From: Furfurilactobacillus siliginis
GTDB lineage: Bacteria > Bacillota > Bacilli > Lactobacillales > Lactobacillaceae
NCBI RefSeq assembly: GCF_001437435.1
Contig: NZ_JQCB01000007.1
Coordinates: 32,847-96,846 of the forward strand
Reading direction: 5' to 3'
Length of the DNA stretch: 64,000 nucleotides
In this document: positions 19,672 to 30,160 of the stretch, piece by piece
Numbering within the stretch: position 1 is the first letter of the stretch
How the letters are laid out: each line of letters starts with the position of its first letter
Notes under the pieces: model-generated
The model's database searches: none
Seen by the model: the letters and a program-made list of their open reading frames with translations, nothing else
What the model was told of the DNA's origin: nothing
Program-made: the position numbers and the translations under genes

Positions 19672-21777
19672 CTAGTCATCGGCAGGATTATGGTTCCCAC
19701 CATTTTTCTTGATGATTTCTTCTTGGACAGCCTTTGGAACAGCTGAGTAGTGGTCAAACGTCATGGTAAACGTCCCACGACCTTGCGTTGATGAACGCAG
19801 TGTCGTTGCGTAACCAAACATTTCAGCCAATGGTACAAATGAGTGAACTTCTTGCGCGTTCCCACGTGCTTCCATTCCATCAACAGTACCACGACGAGCA
19901 GTTACGTGACCCATAACATCCCCAAGGTTATCTTCAGGTGCGACAATGTCGACCTTCATGATTGGTTCAAGGATAACTGGAGCAGTCTTCTTAGCTGCTT
20001 CACGTAAAGCTAATGATGCAGCAATCTTAAATGCTGATTCAGATGAATCGACATCATGGTAACTACCATCGTATAACTTAGCTTTAACATCGACAACTGG
20101 ATAACCAGCAACCATACCATTAGCCATGGATTCTTGTAACCCTTGGTCAACTGAAGGGATGTATTCACGAGGAACAACCCCACCAACAATGGCATCTTCG
20201 AATTCGTAACCCTTACCAGTTTCGTTAGGTGTGAATTCGATCCAAACATCACCATATTGACCTTTACCACCAGACTGACGGATGAAACGTCCTTCAACCT
20301 GAGCAGACTTCGTAATTGTTTCACGGTAAGCAACTTGAGGTGCACCAACAGTTGCATCAACCTTGAATTCACGACGCATACGGTCAACGATGATATCCAA
20401 GTGAAGTTCACCCATCCCAGAAATTAATGTTTCACCAGTTTCAGGGTTAGTTTCGGCACGGAAACTAGGATCTTCTTCAGAAAGTTTTTGCAAGGCGTTG
20501 TTCATCTTGTCTTGGTCAGCCTTTGTCTTAGGTTCCACGGCAACTTGGATAACTGGGTCTGGGAAGACCATTGATTCAAGATGCAATGGGTGGTCAACGG
20601 CTGTCAATGAATCACCAGTAGTGGTGTTCTTCAAACCGATGGCAGCAGCGATATCCCCAGAGAACACTTCAGGAATTTCGTTTTGTTGGTTAGAATGCAT
20701 TTGTAGCAAACGACCAACACGTTCACGCTTGTCCTTCGTTGCGTTTAAGACGTATGAACCTGATTCCAAAGTACCAGTGTACACACGGATAAACGTCAAA
20801 CGACCAACGTAAGGGTCAGTAGCAACCTTAAATGCCAAGGCAGCAAAGTCCTTGTCATCGCCGGCAACTAGGTCTTCTTCTTCGCCTGTTTCAGGATCAG
20901 TGGCTGTATAAGGCTTAACATCAACTGGTGATGGTAAGTAGTCAACAACGGCGTCCATCAACATTTGCACACCCTTGTTCTTGTAGGCAGAACCTGCAAG
21001 AACTGGGAAGAAGTCATTTGTCAAAGTAGCACGACGGATACCAGCCTTTAATTCATCCTTGCTGATTTCTTCACCGTTCAAGTACTTTTCCATCAAAGCG
21101 TCGTCTGATTCGGCAACTGCTTCAACTAAAGCGTCACGACGCTTTTGTGCTTCTGCAAGGTATTCTTCAGGAACATCAACTGTGTCCCATTCAGTCCCTA
21201 AAGCATCTTCATCATAAAGGTCAGCCTTCATTTCGATCAGGTCAATAACCCCTTCGAAATCATCTTCGGCACCAATTGGCATTTGGATGGCGTGTGCATT
21301 GGCTTGCAAACGGTCACCAATTGAGTCAACTGAGAAGTCGAAGTCGGCACCTAATTTGTCCATCTTGTTAACGAACACGATACGAGGAACGTCATAAGTA
21401 GATGCTTGACGCCAAACAGTTTCTGTTTGAGGTTCAACACCAGCTTGGGCATCCAGCACCGCAATCGCACCATCTAAAACCCGCAATGAACGTTCAACTT
21501 CAATAGTGAAGTCCACGTGTCCTGGGGTATCGATGATGTTGATTCGGTTGTTCTTCCATTCAGCAGTCGTGGCAGCTGAAGTGATGGTAATCCCACGTTC
21601 TTGTTCTTGGGCCATCCAGTCCATTTGTGAAGCACCATCATGGGTTTCACCAATTTTATGAATCTTACCAGTATAGTAAAGAATCCGTTCAGTTAACGTG
21701 GTTTTACCGGCATCAATATGGGCCATGATACCAATATTACGTGTTTTTTCGAGTGGAAATTCACGTGTGTTAGCCAT
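19672..21777 (-). CDS. fusA: Elongation factor G
   Basis: GTPase that drives ribosomal translocation. The 701 residues have G1 AHIDAGKTT (about 19-27), G2 region [13 protein letters not shown]3 DTPGHVDFT and G4 NKMDKLGAD, followed by domains II-V ([16 protein letters not shown] in domain [20 protein letters not shown] in domain V). It is the last gene of the str operon. No tuf gene follows, so EF-Tu is encoded elsewhere. Confidence 0.98.
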   Translation of the reverse strand: MANTREFPLEKTRNIGIMAHIDAGKTTLTERILYYTGKIHKIGETHDGASQMDWMAQEQERGITITSAATTAEWKNNRINIIDTPGHVDFTIEVERSLRVLDGAIAVLDAQAGVEPQTETVWRQASTYDVPRIVFVNKMDKLGADFDFSVDSIGDRLQANAHAIQMPIGAEDDFEGVIDLIEMKADLYDEDALGTEWDTVDVPEEYLAEAQKRRDALVEAVAESDDALMEKYLNGEEISKDELKAGIRRATLTNDFFPVLAGSAYKNKGVQMLMDAVVDYLPSPVDVKPYTATDPETGEEEDLVAGDDKDFAALAFKVATDPYVGRLTFIRVYTGTLESGSYVLNATKDKRERVGRLLQMHSNQQNEIPEVFSGDIAAAIGLKNTTTGDSLTAVDHPLHLESMVFPDPVIQVAVEPKTKADQDKMNNALQKLSEEDPSFRAETNPETGETLISGMGELHLDIIVDRMRREFKVDATVGAPQVAYRETITKSAQVEGRFIRQSGGKGQYGDVWIEFTPNETGKGYEFEDAIVGGVVPREYIPSVDQGLQESMANGMVAGYPVVDVKAKLYDGSYHDVDSSESAFKIAASLALREAAKKTAPVILEPIMKVDIVAPEDNLGDVMGHVTARRGTVDGMEARGNAQEVHSFVPLAEMFGYATTLRSSTQGRGTFTMTFDHYSAVPKAVQEEIIKKNGGNHNPADD

Positions 21778-21823
21778 TATTTTCTCCTTTTAAATAGCAT
21801 GTTTACTGCTTAAATCCCAAAAA

Positions 21824-21877
21824 TGACACCGCGCATAATGATCGGTGTCAAAAGGGTGCTACCGGTCAAAAGCCGGT
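21824..21877 (-). other. Two hairpins in the rpsG-fusA gap
   Basis: A perfect 8-base stem TGACACCG (21824-21831) / CGGTGTCA (21843-21850), then a 5-base stem ACCGG (21861-21865) / CCGGT (21873-21877). Neither is followed by a T run on the minus strand, so processing or a translational control element is more likely than termination. Confidence 0.45.
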
Positions 21878-21882
21878 TATTA

Positions 21883-22353
21883 TTACCAACGGTAATGTGC
21901 GAAGGCACGGTTGGCTTCTGCCATCCGGTGAGTGTCTTCACGCTTCTTAACAGAAGCACCAGTGTTGTTGGCAGCATCCATGATTTCACGTGCAAGACGT
22001 TCTGTCATGGTGTGTTCCCCACGTAAGCGTGAGTATTGCACTAACCAACGTAAGCCTAATGTGCTACGACGTTCTGGACGAACTTCGATAGGAACCTGGT
22101 AATTAGAACCACCGACACGGCGAGCTTTAACTTCCATTACAGGCATAATGTTGTTCATTGCTTCTTCGAACACTTCAAGTGGTTCGTTACCAGTTGTTTC
22201 TTTAATTGAATCAAACGCATCGTATAAGATTGTTGAAGCAGTTCCCCGCTTACCATCTAACATCAAGCGGTTGATTAAACGCGTAACAAGCTTTGAGTTG
22301 TAAATTGGGTCAGGTAGCACTTCACGTGCTGGAATATGTCCTTTACGAGCCAT
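21883..22353 (-). CDS. rpsG: Ribosomal protein S7
   Basis: 16S rRNA-binding protein that nucleates the small-subunit head. The 156 residues start [20 protein letters not shown] and include [19 protein letters not shown]. The gap to fusA is 105 bases and holds two hairpins. Confidence 0.97.
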   Translation of the reverse strand: MARKGHIPAREVLPDPIYNSKLVTRLINRLMLDGKRGTASTILYDAFDSIKETTGNEPLEVFEEAMNNIMPVMEVKARRVGGSNYQVPIEVRPERRSTLGLRWLVQYSRLRGEHTMTERLAREIMDAANNTGASVKKREDTHRMAEANRAFAHYRW

Positions 22354-22373
22354 CGTTTATCTTCCTTTCTTGA

Positions 22374-22787
22374 TTAAGCCTTAGGCTTTTTAGTACCGTA
22401 CTTAGAACGGCTTTGCTTCCGGTCAGTAACACCGGCTGTATCCAGGGCACCACGGATAACATGGTAACGAACCCCAGGCAAATCCTTCACACGGCCACCA
22501 CGGATTAGCACAACACTATGTTCTTGCAAGTTGTGACCAATACCTGGAATGTAAGCCGTAACTTCAATCAAGTTAGACAAACGAACACGGGCATACTTCC
22601 GTAAAGCTGAGTTAGGCTTCTTTGGTGTCATAGTACCGACACGAGTTGCAACCCCACGTTTTTGAGGTGCAGCGTTGTTAGTCTGTTCCTTCTTGTAGCT
22701 GTTATACCCGAAGTTTAATGCTGGGGCATCTGATTTTGACGTTTTAGATTTACGACCACTACGAACGAGTTGGTTAATCGTTGGCAT
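22374..22787 (-). CDS. rpsL: Ribosomal protein S12
   Basis: Decoding-centre protein. The 137 residues carry the Firmicute N-terminal insertion ([14 protein letters not shown]). The streptomycin-relevant loops [11 protein letters not shown] and [12 protein letters not shown] are wild type, so streptomycin sensitivity through S12 is expected. It is the first gene of rpsL-rpsG-fusA. Confidence 0.97.
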   Translation of the reverse strand: MPTINQLVRSGRKSKTSKSDAPALNFGYNSYKKEQTNNAAPQKRGVATRVGTMTPKKPNSALRKYARVRLSNLIEVTAYIPGIGHNLQEHSVVLIRGGRVKDLPGVRYHVIRGALDTAGVTDRKQSRSKYGTKKPKA

Positions 22788-22957
22788 CTAAAAGTCCTCC
22801 TTTCAACTTTCCGTTGCTGTTTAAGTCCACACACCCAGGCGGTTCTTTTTTGATTAATAAAAAAAGAAAAACCCAAATCTGTTTTCCACAAATGATTGCT
22901 GCTTAAAGCTCCAGCCGCCATGGATGGCAGACACTTTCACAAAAAAGCACCTTTAAT

Positions 22958-22986
22958 AGAATATCATCCTCCCCCAACACAGTCAA
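22958..22986 (-). promoter_or_regulatory. Promoter of the str operon
   Basis: Minus strand -35 TTGACT (22981-22986) and -10 TATTCT (22958-22963) with a 17-base spacer. A leader of about 165 bases follows and includes a GCC-ATCCAT-GGC hairpin and an AT-rich tract. Its length is close to that of the S10 leader. Confidence 0.65.
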
Positions 22987-23084
22987 GTCACCACTGAGAA
23001 AAATCACCTGTTAGCGCAATTTTTACGCACAACTTTACGTATGTAAAAACTAACTGTGTTGGATTGGAAAGGATGCTATTCATT

Positions 23085-23777
23085 ATGTCATTATTTTTGT
23101 CGCTTGTCAGCCCACTTTACGCCATTGTTTTTACTTCCACTGTCATGTGTCTGGCCGACCGTTTGACCACATCATCTATCATCGACACACCACGTTCTGT
23201 TTGCGACCACTGTCGCCGGCAACTCACTTGGTGGCAGTTGGTACCAATCTTTGGTTGGCTCTGTCAACGCGGTCGTTGCCATTTCTGTCATGTTGCCATT
23301 AGCGCTCGCTATGTGCTCTATGAAATTTCCATCGGCATCCTTACCACGTGTCTATCACTACGCACATCGTTTCACCTAACCTGGGCAACAATTTGTTTTC
23401 TCTTAGTACTTCTAGCACTTGCTGAAATCGATCGTATCATGACCTCCGTGCCGACGGTTTTAAACGTTATCTTATTACTAGCTGCGCTCACGCTTCGCCA
23501 ACCGCCACTTCGTGAATGGGGTTGCCTGTTTGTCGTGTTTATCCTGGGACAACTTGTGCTCCATTATCACCCCGTGTTGGGTAACGGTGATCTAGATATC
23601 ATGATCATTTTTGTAATTGCATGGGGTTGGCTGGCTATGACACAAATCGTATTGATCAGCTGTGTCTTAGCGCTGCTTCGCCAACGACACTCACAACCGT
23701 TGCAGCAACCATTCATTCCTGATTTGTGGCGTGGGTGCCTCACCTTTTGTTTCTTACACGTCTTTACGCTCATATAG
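23085..23777 (+). CDS. comC: Type 4 prepilin peptidase (ComC/PilD family)
   Basis: Integral membrane aspartic protease that cleaves pilin-like leader peptides, in Firmicutes usually those of the ComG competence pseudopilus. About 230 residues and seven to eight hydrophobic segments. It has the CxxC pairs CDHC and CHFC of the N-terminal loop and both catalytic aspartates, in LAEIDRIMTSVP and in GNGDLDIM (the GxGD motif). The ATG at 23085 was preferred over an upstream TTG because GGAAAGGA is correctly spaced. It stands between str and rpoBC. No comG genes are in the window. Confidence 0.82.
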   Translation: MSLFLSLVSPLYAIVFTSTVMCLADRLTTSSIIDTPRSVCDHCRRQLTWWQLVPIFGWLCQRGRCHFCHVAISARYVLYEISIGILTTCLSLRTSFHLTWATICFLLVLLALAEIDRIMTSVPTVLNVILLLAALTLRQPPLREWGCLFVVFILGQLVLHYHPVLGNGDLDIMIIFVIAWGWLAMTQIVLISCVLALLRQRHSQPLQQPFIPDLWRGCLTFCFLHVFTLI

Positions 23778-23784
23778 TAAGCGC

Positions 23785-23837
23785 TTGCATAAATATGAAT
23801 GCGGCTTTACTATATTCATGAAGTTAAATATATGAAT
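23785..23837 (+). promoter_or_regulatory. Promoter and putative ArsR operator
   Basis: A weak -35 TTGCAT (23785-23790) and -10 TACTAT (23808-23813), 17 bases apart. An 8-base motif occurs three times: ATATGAAT at 23793-23800, its inverse ATATTCAT at 23812-23819, and ATATGAAT at 23830-23837. The copies cover the spacer, the -10 and the start region, as expected of an autorepressor site. The sites are seen; the regulator assignment is inferred from adjacency. Confidence 0.6.
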
Positions 23838-23849
23838 GAGGTGATGTGT

Positions 23850-24185
23850 ATGCAACAAGTTGCTGAGCTACCTAAACGTCAGCGACAAGCGCTTGATGAA
23901 TTTGTAGCTAACCTCGATTTACTCAATACACTCGCAGACACTAATCGGCAACGGTTGATTATTTTATTAGGTGCTCACCTAGTCGACGGCTTAACGGTTT
24001 CAGAACTAACACGGCAAATGCAGCTATCGCAACCTGCCGTTTCTCATCATTTAAAACTACTGCGTGATGCAGGATTAGTCGCCACAACAACTGAGGGCTT
24101 ACATCATCGCTACCGTCTGACCGTGGATGCTGCGTTGAATCAGGTAGAACACTTATTAACCACCATTCGTCATAGTTACCATTAA
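23850..24185 (+). CDS. ArsR-family transcriptional regulator
   Basis: A 111-residue winged-helix DNA-binding protein. The helix-turn-helix is LTVSELTRQMQLSQPAVSHH, followed by LKLLRDAGLV and the wing TTTEGLHHRYRL. No cysteine cluster of the metal-sensing ArsR type is present, so the ligand is probably not a metal and might be a lipid. The start ATG at 23850 follows GAGGTGAT. Longer in-frame starts would place coding sequence over the operator repeats. It lies 30 bases upstream of the oleate hydratase and likely controls both genes. Confidence 0.85.
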   Translation: MQQVAELPKRQRQALDEFVANLDLLNTLADTNRQRLIILLGAHLVDGLTVSELTRQMQLSQPAVSHHLKLLRDAGLVATTTEGLHHRYRLTVDAALNQVEHLLTTIRHSYH

Positions 24186-24215
24186 CAGTTCTCATAAAGA
24201 AAGGAAGTTATTCAC

Positions 24216-25895
24216 ATGACACAACATGCTTATATGATTGGAACTGGTATCGGAAATCTTGCAGCAGGCATTTACCTGATTCGTGACGGGCACTGGAATG
24301 GTTCACAAATCACGATGTTTGGCCTAGAAAAACATGGTGCAAATGACGGGGCACCCGTTGCTGACTATACCGATGAATACCAAAATGCTGCCATCGAAAA
24401 CACCAAAGGATTTTTAGCTAAAGGCGGCCGCATGCTAAACGAGGAGACTTACGAAAATTTGTGGGATCTGCTCCGCTCTGTACCCTCGCTAGATCATCCT
24501 GGTCAATCTGTCACTGACGAAGTACTTAGCTTTGACCACGCACATCCAACACATGACATTGCTCGGTTAATTGATAAAATGAACGGCATTCGTAACAAAG
24601 GCGACGAAAACGATTATCGCCACATGCAGTTTGATAATCGAGACCGTTTCTTACTGACCAAGTTAATGATGATGCCTGAAAGTAAAGAGCCACAGTTAAA
24701 CGATATTGGTATCGACGACTGGTTTGCAAGCTCACCACATTTCTTCACCACTAATTTCTGGTACATGTGGCAAACAACCTTTGCATTCAAACGTCAAAGC
24801 TCGGCCATGGAATTACGGCGGTACATGAATCGGATGATTCTAGAATTCAGCCGTATCAATACACTGGAAGGTGTAACGAGAACACCATACAACCAATATG
24901 AAAGTCTCATCCTACCAATGCGGCATTTCCTTGAAGAACATGGTGTTACGTTCATTGATAACCGCAAGATCACTGCACTGACTTTTAAAGACACGCCATT
25001 ACGTGATGACATCATCGTCACCGGCTTCGATTATGAAGTCGTCGACGAGGCCGGCAAGACTGGTCATGTCGACATCAATGAGGATGATTTCGTTTTCGAT
25101 ACCAATGGTTCCATCACTGACAGTTCGTCATTTGGAGACATGGATACCCCACTAAAAGAAAACCTCGATTACGCGCCAAGTGCTGCATTATGGAAACAAG
25201 CTGCTGAACACTTCTATGACCTGGGCCATCCTGATAAATTCTTCAACGACCGTGAACAAAGCGAATGGATGAGCTTCACCGTTACAAACAGCGATCACTA
25301 TTTGTTGAATCAAATCACGCGTATCACGCAACAGCAACCTGGTAACGCATTGAATACGTGGATTGACAGTGCCGGTTTGATGTCACTTGTTGTTCACCAC
25401 CAACCACACTTCCACGCTCAAAAGGAAAATGAAACAGTCTTTTGGGGCTACATCATGTATCCACGCCGCAATGGTGAATTTGTCGACAAACCATTCATCG
25501 AAATGACCGGTCGTGAAATTTTGACCGAATTCTTAGGGCATTTAGCTCAAACCGATGATAGTCGAGACAACATCAGTAATCATACGGATCAAATCATGGC
25601 TTCCACGGTTAATGTCATTCCCGTATACATGCCATATGCCAGTGCGTTATTTAACCGTCGTGCAGTTGGCGACCGACCACTTGTTGTTCCTAAGCATAGC
25701 CACAATCTAGCTTTCATCAGCCAATTTGCTGAAATGCCGTTTGACATGGTCTTCACGGAACAATATTCATTCCGTTGCGCCCAAACGGCTGTGTACCATT
25801 TCTTGAACATTCCTGATAGCAAGCTGACGCCAATGCACCATTACGAAAAGGATCCGCGCGTCCTGGCACGTGCCACCAAGACGATGTTCCGCTAA
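24216..25895 (+). CDS. ohyA: Oleate hydratase-like FAD protein (MCRA family), methionine variant
   Basis: Family members add water across the cis-9 double bond of unsaturated fatty acids to give hydroxy fatty acids, which detoxifies host or food lipids. The 559 residues begin with the FAD Rossmann motif MIGTGIGNLAAG. Further family landmarks are SSFGDMDTPLKENLDYAPSA, FWGYIMYPRRNGEFVDKP and MPYASALFNRRAVGDRP. The usual N-terminal extension is missing, and the active-site GGRE motif is GGRML here (M73). That pattern recalls the monomeric oleate hydratase subfamily described from Rhodococcus, as I remember it. Activity on oleate is inferred. Confidence 0.85.
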   Translation: MTQHAYMIGTGIGNLAAGIYLIRDGHWNGSQITMFGLEKHGANDGAPVADYTDEYQNAAIENTKGFLAKGGRMLNEETYENLWDLLRSVPSLDHPGQSVTDEVLSFDHAHPTHDIARLIDKMNGIRNKGDENDYRHMQFDNRDRFLLTKLMMMPESKEPQLNDIGIDDWFASSPHFFTTNFWYMWQTTFAFKRQSSAMELRRYMNRMILEFSRINTLEGVTRTPYNQYESLILPMRHFLEEHGVTFIDNRKITALTFKDTPLRDDIIVTGFDYEVVDEAGKTGHVDINEDDFVFDTNGSITDSSSFGDMDTPLKENLDYAPSAALWKQAAEHFYDLGHPDKFFNDREQSEWMSFTVTNSDHYLLNQITRITQQQPGNALNTWIDSAGLMSLVVHHQPHFHAQKENETVFWGYIMYPRRNGEFVDKPFIEMTGREILTEFLGHLAQTDDSRDNISNHTDQIMASTVNVIPVYMPYASALFNRRAVGDRPLVVPKHSHNLAFISQFAEMPFDMVFTEQYSFRCAQTAVYHFLNIPDSKLTPMHHYEKDPRVLARATKTMFR

Positions 25896-25925
25896 TGTAG
25901 CTTTCGTCTAATAACGGCGCAATGT

Positions 25926-25990
25926 AAAAAAGCATCCCGATGATCGTTCAGCCTACTTAGTCGTGGCGAATCGATCATCGAGATGTTTTT
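25926..25990 (+). terminator. Terminator after the oleate hydratase gene
   Basis: Stem AAAAAGCATC, then CGATGATCG, pairing with CGATCATCG and GATGTTTTT. The loop is about 25 bases and a T run follows. Confidence 0.8.
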
Positions 25991-26018
25991 ATTTTGTAGC
26001 CTGCTTGGTGCCGCCTTG

Positions 26019-26270
26019 TTAACCTTTTAAACCACGGGCTTGGCGATCCATATCTTCTACCACGATATCGAAAATATCTCCCAACGACGCACAGTACTTT
26101 AAAATATCCCAGGGTTCGTTTGTATGAAAATGAATCTTAATCAGGTTTTCATCACCTACAGCAATCAAACTATCCCCTGCAAATTTTGCTTTAATAGCGG
26201 CGTCAATCGCATCTTCATCTAGTTTTGTTCCCTCGATCAAACACTGCGTATCGTATTTGAATTCAATCAT
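26019..26270 (-). CDS. Stand-alone FakA/YloV C-terminal-like domain
   Basis: An 83-residue protein resembling the last domain of FakA, the fatty acid kinase that works with FakB carriers. The segments GDSLIAVGDENLIKIHFHTN and LKYCASLGDIFDIVVEDMDR match that domain, while the DhaL-type nucleotide-binding domain is absent. Such short proteins are often labelled kinase-to-dihydroxyacetone-kinase. The start at MIEFKY (26270) is favoured by AAAGGA upstream; an upstream ATG has none. It faces the oleate hydratase gene tail to tail. It may be a fragment of a lost gene or an independent partner protein. Confidence 0.7.
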   Translation of the reverse strand: MIEFKYDTQCLIEGTKLDEDAIDAAIKAKFAGDSLIAVGDENLIKIHFHTNEPWDILKYCASLGDIFDIVVEDMDRQARGLKG

Positions 26271-26402
26271 GTCAGCCAGTCCTTTCATTGTTAAATCACG
26301 CTAATCATAAGGAACTTCCGTGCGAAACACCACTAAACTGACTTTTTTAAATCGAAATCGTCCAACTGTAAGCAAGCGTCTCTAAAATACGTTTGCAAAC
26401 AC

Positions 26403-26447
26403 AAAAAGGCCTGTCGGCATAATTTTGCTTATGTCGACAGGCCTTTT
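26403..26447 (-). terminator. Terminator after rpoC
   Basis: Stem AAAAGGCCTGTCG / CGACAGGCCTTTT flanked by A and T runs. It ends the rpoBC transcript 17 bases past the rpoC stop. Confidence 0.85.
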
Positions 26448-26463
26448 AATTGTCAGATGCTAA

Positions 26464-29400
26464 TTAGTTAGTGCTCTTGGCGTCTTCTTCACGCATTTTT
26501 TGTTCTAAGTCGCTGATGGAGTAGACCCCTTCAGTACCAGTCACTTCAGTCTCTTTAGGCTGAATCTTCCGGTAATCTGGCATCCCAGTACCAGCAGGAA
26601 TGATCTTCCCGATGATAACATTTTCCTTCAACCCAACAAGTGGGTCGTTCTTTCCACGAATAGCGGCATCGGTAAGGACACGCGTTGTTTCTTGGAATGA
26701 AGCAGCAGACAAGAAACTGTTGGTTTCCAGAGCGGCTTTAGTAATCCCTAAGATCACTGGACGACTTGTTGCAGGAATTCCACCGTCAACCAGCGTCTTC
26801 GTGTTGGCATTTCTAAAGTCAGCAATGTCCATCAAGGTACCTGGCAACATATCAGTGTCACCTGGATCCATGACACGAACTTTCCGCATCATTTGACGAA
26901 CCATGATTTCGATATGCTTGTCGGCAATCCCAACACCTTGCATCCGGTAAACACGTTGAACTTCACGGAGCAAGTAGTTTTCAGTCGATAGAACGTCACG
27001 AACCTTCAAGAGTTCCTTAGGATCAATTGAACCTTCATTTAGTGAAGAGCCACGGTGGATAAAGTCGCCTTCAGCAACACGCATCCGTGCCCGTAATGGC
27101 AACGTGTACGTCCGCGTTTCAGCTTCACCCTTAACCGTTACTTCCTTCGTTCGTTCAGCTGGGTTTTCTTCGATAGAGACAATCGTCCCCGTCACTTCAG
27201 TAATCTCAGCTTTACCTTTAGGATTCCGTGCTTCAACGATTTCTTGAACACGAGGAAGCCCTTGGGTAATATCGTCCCCGGCAACACCACCGGTATGGAA
27301 GTTACGCATCGTCAATTGTGTACCAGGCTCACCGATTGATTGGGCGGCAACAGTACCAACTGCTTCACCAACTTCAACCCGATCACCAGTAGCCATGTTA
27401 CGGCCATAACAGCGTTCACAAACACCATGTTGCGTGTTGCAAGTGAAGGCTGAACGAATGACAACTTCTGTAACCCCTGCATCAACAACTGCTTGGGCAA
27501 CATCTTCATCAATCATTTCATTGGCGTTAACCAATACTTCACCTGTTTCAGGATGCTTGATTGACTTCATCGCATAACGACCTAGGATACGTTCGTATAG
27601 TGATTCAATCATTTCGTTTCCGTTCGTGATGGCGTGAATGGTCAAACCACGGTCTGTCCCACAATCCTTTTCACGAATGATAACATCCTGTGCCACGTCA
27701 ACCAGACGCCGAGTCAAGTAACCTGAGTTGGCAGTCTTCAAGGCAGTATCGGTCATCCCTTTACGAGCCCCATGGGTTGAAATGAACATTTCCAAGACAG
27801 ATAGTCCTTCACGGAAGTTAGAAACGATAGGTAATTCCATCGTTTGACCATTAGGCGCAGCCATCAAACCACGCATCCCGGCTAATTGCGTAAAGTTAGA
27901 GATGTTACCACGGGCACCGGAATCACTCATCATAAAGATTGGGTTATCCCATTCCATGGAGTCAACTAACTGTTCTTGAATATCATCTTTAGCAGTGTTC
28001 CAAACGTCAATAACACGTTGGTAACGTTCGTCATCGGTGATCAACCCGCGACGGAATTGCTTGGAAATCGTTGATACTTGCTTACGCGCTTCAGAAACAA
28101 TGTCGTTCTTTGTCTTCAGCGTTGAAATATCGGCAATCCCAACCGTTAAACCAGAGTTCGTGGATTCGTAGTAACCCAAATCCTTCATCCGGTCCAACAG
28201 CAATGATGTAGCAGTAACTTTGTAAATCTTGTAAACTTCGGCAATGATATCAGCCAAGAAGCCCTTCTTGAACGGATCATTCAGTGGTTGATTGCTCAAC
28301 ACAGCCTTCAAATCTGTTCCTGGTTCAAGGAAGAACCGATCGTCTACACCATCAGTTAAGTTAGCTGACGTAGGTTCATTCAAGTAAGGGAACTTGTCAG
28401 GCAAGATGGCGTTAAAGATCATCTTCCCAACAGTCGTAACCAAGATGCGACTCCGCTGTTCATCAGTGAATGGCTTTGTCGTCATTGATGAAGCTTGAAC
28501 CCCAACCCGACTGTGCAAATGCACGTAACCGTTTTGGTAGGCAACGCGGGCTTCGTTCAGATCTTTAAAGATCATCCCTTCACCTTCGCGACCAGCTTCT
28601 TCAGTGGTTAGGTAGTAGTTACCGATAACCATATCTTGTGATGGTGTAACCACTGGACGACCATTGGCAGGTGCCAAGATGTGTCCGGCAGCTAACATCA
28701 ATAAACGTGCTTCTGCTTGTGCTTCGTCTGACAACGGAACGTGGATGGCCATTTGGTCTCCATCGAAATCGGCATTGTAAGCTTCACACACAAGTGGGTG
28801 AACACGCATCGCTTTACCAGAAACTAAGACTGGTTCGAAAGCTTGAATTCCCAAGCGGTGTAATGTAGGTGCCCGGTTAAGTAACACTGGGTGTTCCTTA
28901 ATAACATCTTCCAAAACATCGTAAACATCATTATCCTGACGGTCGATCTTGCGACGTGCATTCTTGATGTTTGAGGCTAATTCACGTTTAACCAATTCTT
29001 TCATGATGAATGGCTTGAAGAGTTCCATGGCCATTGGCACAGGTAATCCCATTTGGTTCATCTTCAGAGTTGGTCCAACATCGATAACAGAACGGCCAGA
29101 GTAGTCAACACGTTTACCAAGTAAGTTCTGACGGAACCGACCTTGTTTCCCTTTCAACATGTGTGAAAGAGACTTCAATGGACGGTTACCAGGACCGGCA
29201 ACGGGACGGCCACGACGACCATTATCGATCAATGCATCAACGGCTTCTTGTAACATCCGCTTTTCATTTTGAACGATGATTCCAGGTGCGTTCAAATCTA
29301 ACAAACGCTTCAACCGGTTGTTACGGTTGATAACCCGACGGTACAAATCATTCAAATCGGAAGTGGCGAAACGGCCACCTTCCAATTGAACCATTGGCCG

Positions 29401-30114
29401 TAAATCAGGTGGAATAACTGGCACAACATCCATAACCATCCAGTCAGGACGGTTACCGGATTGTAAGAAGGCTTCCAAGATGTCCAAACGACGAACGGCA
29501 CGCGTCCGCTTTTGGCCTGAAGCTTCTTTCAGTTGTTCCTTTAATTCAGCAGCTTCCTTATCTAAGTCTACTGCTGACAGTAACTTACGAATGGCTTCCG
29601 CACCCATTTCGGCTTGGAATTCATTCCCATATTCTTGCTTCTTTTCACGATATTCACGTTCTGAAAGCAATTGCTTGCGTTCCAAAGGTGTGTCACCAGA
29701 TTCCAACACAACGTATGAAGCGAAGTAAATGATTTCTTCTAGAGAACGTGGGCTCATGTCCAAAACCAAACCCATCCGGCTTGGGATTCCCTTGAAGTAC
29801 CAAATATGTGTAACTGGTGCGGCTAATTCAATATGGCCCATCCGTTCACGACGAACCTTTGACCGTGTGACTTCAACACCACAACGGTCACAAACGACAC
29901 CCTTATACCGGATCCGCTTGTACTTACCACACGCACATTCCCAGTCTTTGGTGGGTCCAAAAATCCGTTCATCGAACAGCCCATCACGTTCAGGCTTTAA
30001 TGTCCGATAATTGATGGTCTCTGGCTTCTTAACTTCACCGTATGACCAGCTGCGGATTTTATCAGGCGAAGCAAGCCCAATCTGCATGCTTTCAAATTTG
30101 TTGACATCAATCAA
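26464..30114 (-). CDS. rpoC: RNA polymerase beta-prime subunit
   Basis: Largest catalytic RNA polymerase subunit. The 1216 residues show the N-terminal zinc ribbon ([20 protein letters not shown]), the catalytic magnesium motif [11 protein letters not shown] with three aspartates, the bridge and trigger regions ([13 protein letters not shown]), and the second zinc site [19 protein letters not shown]. It follows rpoB after 46 bases. Confidence 0.98.
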   Translation of the reverse strand: MIDVNKFESMQIGLASPDKIRSWSYGEVKKPETINYRTLKPERDGLFDERIFGPTKDWECACGKYKRIRYKGVVCDRCGVEVTRSKVRRERMGHIELAAPVTHIWYFKGIPSRMGLVLDMSPRSLEEIIYFASYVVLESGDTPLERKQLLSEREYREKKQEYGNEFQAEMGAEAIRKLLSAVDLDKEAAELKEQLKEASGQKRTRAVRRLDILEAFLQSGNRPDWMVMDVVPVIPPDLRPMVQLEGGRFATSDLNDLYRRVINRNNRLKRLLDLNAPGIIVQNEKRMLQEAVDALIDNGRRGRPVAGPGNRPLKSLSHMLKGKQGRFRQNLLGKRVDYSGRSVIDVGPTLKMNQMGLPVPMAMELFKPFIMKELVKRELASNIKNARRKIDRQDNDVYDVLEDVIKEHPVLLNRAPTLHRLGIQAFEPVLVSGKAMRVHPLVCEAYNADFDGDQMAIHVPLSDEAQAEARLLMLAAGHILAPANGRPVVTPSQDMVIGNYYLTTEEAGREGEGMIFKDLNEARVAYQNGYVHLHSRVGVQASSMTTKPFTDEQRSRILVTTVGKMIFNAILPDKFPYLNEPTSANLTDGVDDRFFLEPGTDLKAVLSNQPLNDPFKKGFLADIIAEVYKIYKVTATSLLLDRMKDLGYYESTNSGLTVGIADISTLKTKNDIVSEARKQVSTISKQFRRGLITDDERYQRVIDVWNTAKDDIQEQLVDSMEWDNPIFMMSDSGARGNISNFTQLAGMRGLMAAPNGQTMELPIVSNFREGLSVLEMFISTHGARKGMTDTALKTANSGYLTRRLVDVAQDVIIREKDCGTDRGLTIHAITNGNEMIESLYERILGRYAMKSIKHPETGEVLVNANEMIDEDVAQAVVDAGVTEVVIRSAFTCNTQHGVCERCYGRNMATGDRVEVGEAVGTVAAQSIGEPGTQLTMRNFHTGGVAGDDITQGLPRVQEIVEARNPKGKAEITEVTGTIVSIEENPAERTKEVTVKGEAETRTYTLPLRARMRVAEGDFIHRGSSLNEGSIDPKELLKVRDVLSTENYLLREVQRVYRMQGVGIADKHIEIMVRQMMRKVRVMDPGDTDMLPGTLMDIADFRNANTKTLVDGGIPATSRPVILGITKAALETNSFLSAASFQETTRVLTDAAIRGKNDPLVGLKENVIIGKIIPAGTGMPDYRKIQPKETEVTGTEGVYSISDLEQKMREEDAKSTN

Positions 30115-30160
30115 AGGATTGACCTCCTTCTAATTTCAATGGCGACGGTTCACAACCTAA

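Noticed and set aside
20010..20411. 133-codon alternative frame inside fusA
   Set aside because: Lies wholly within EF-G, with no ribosome binding site or recognisable protein.
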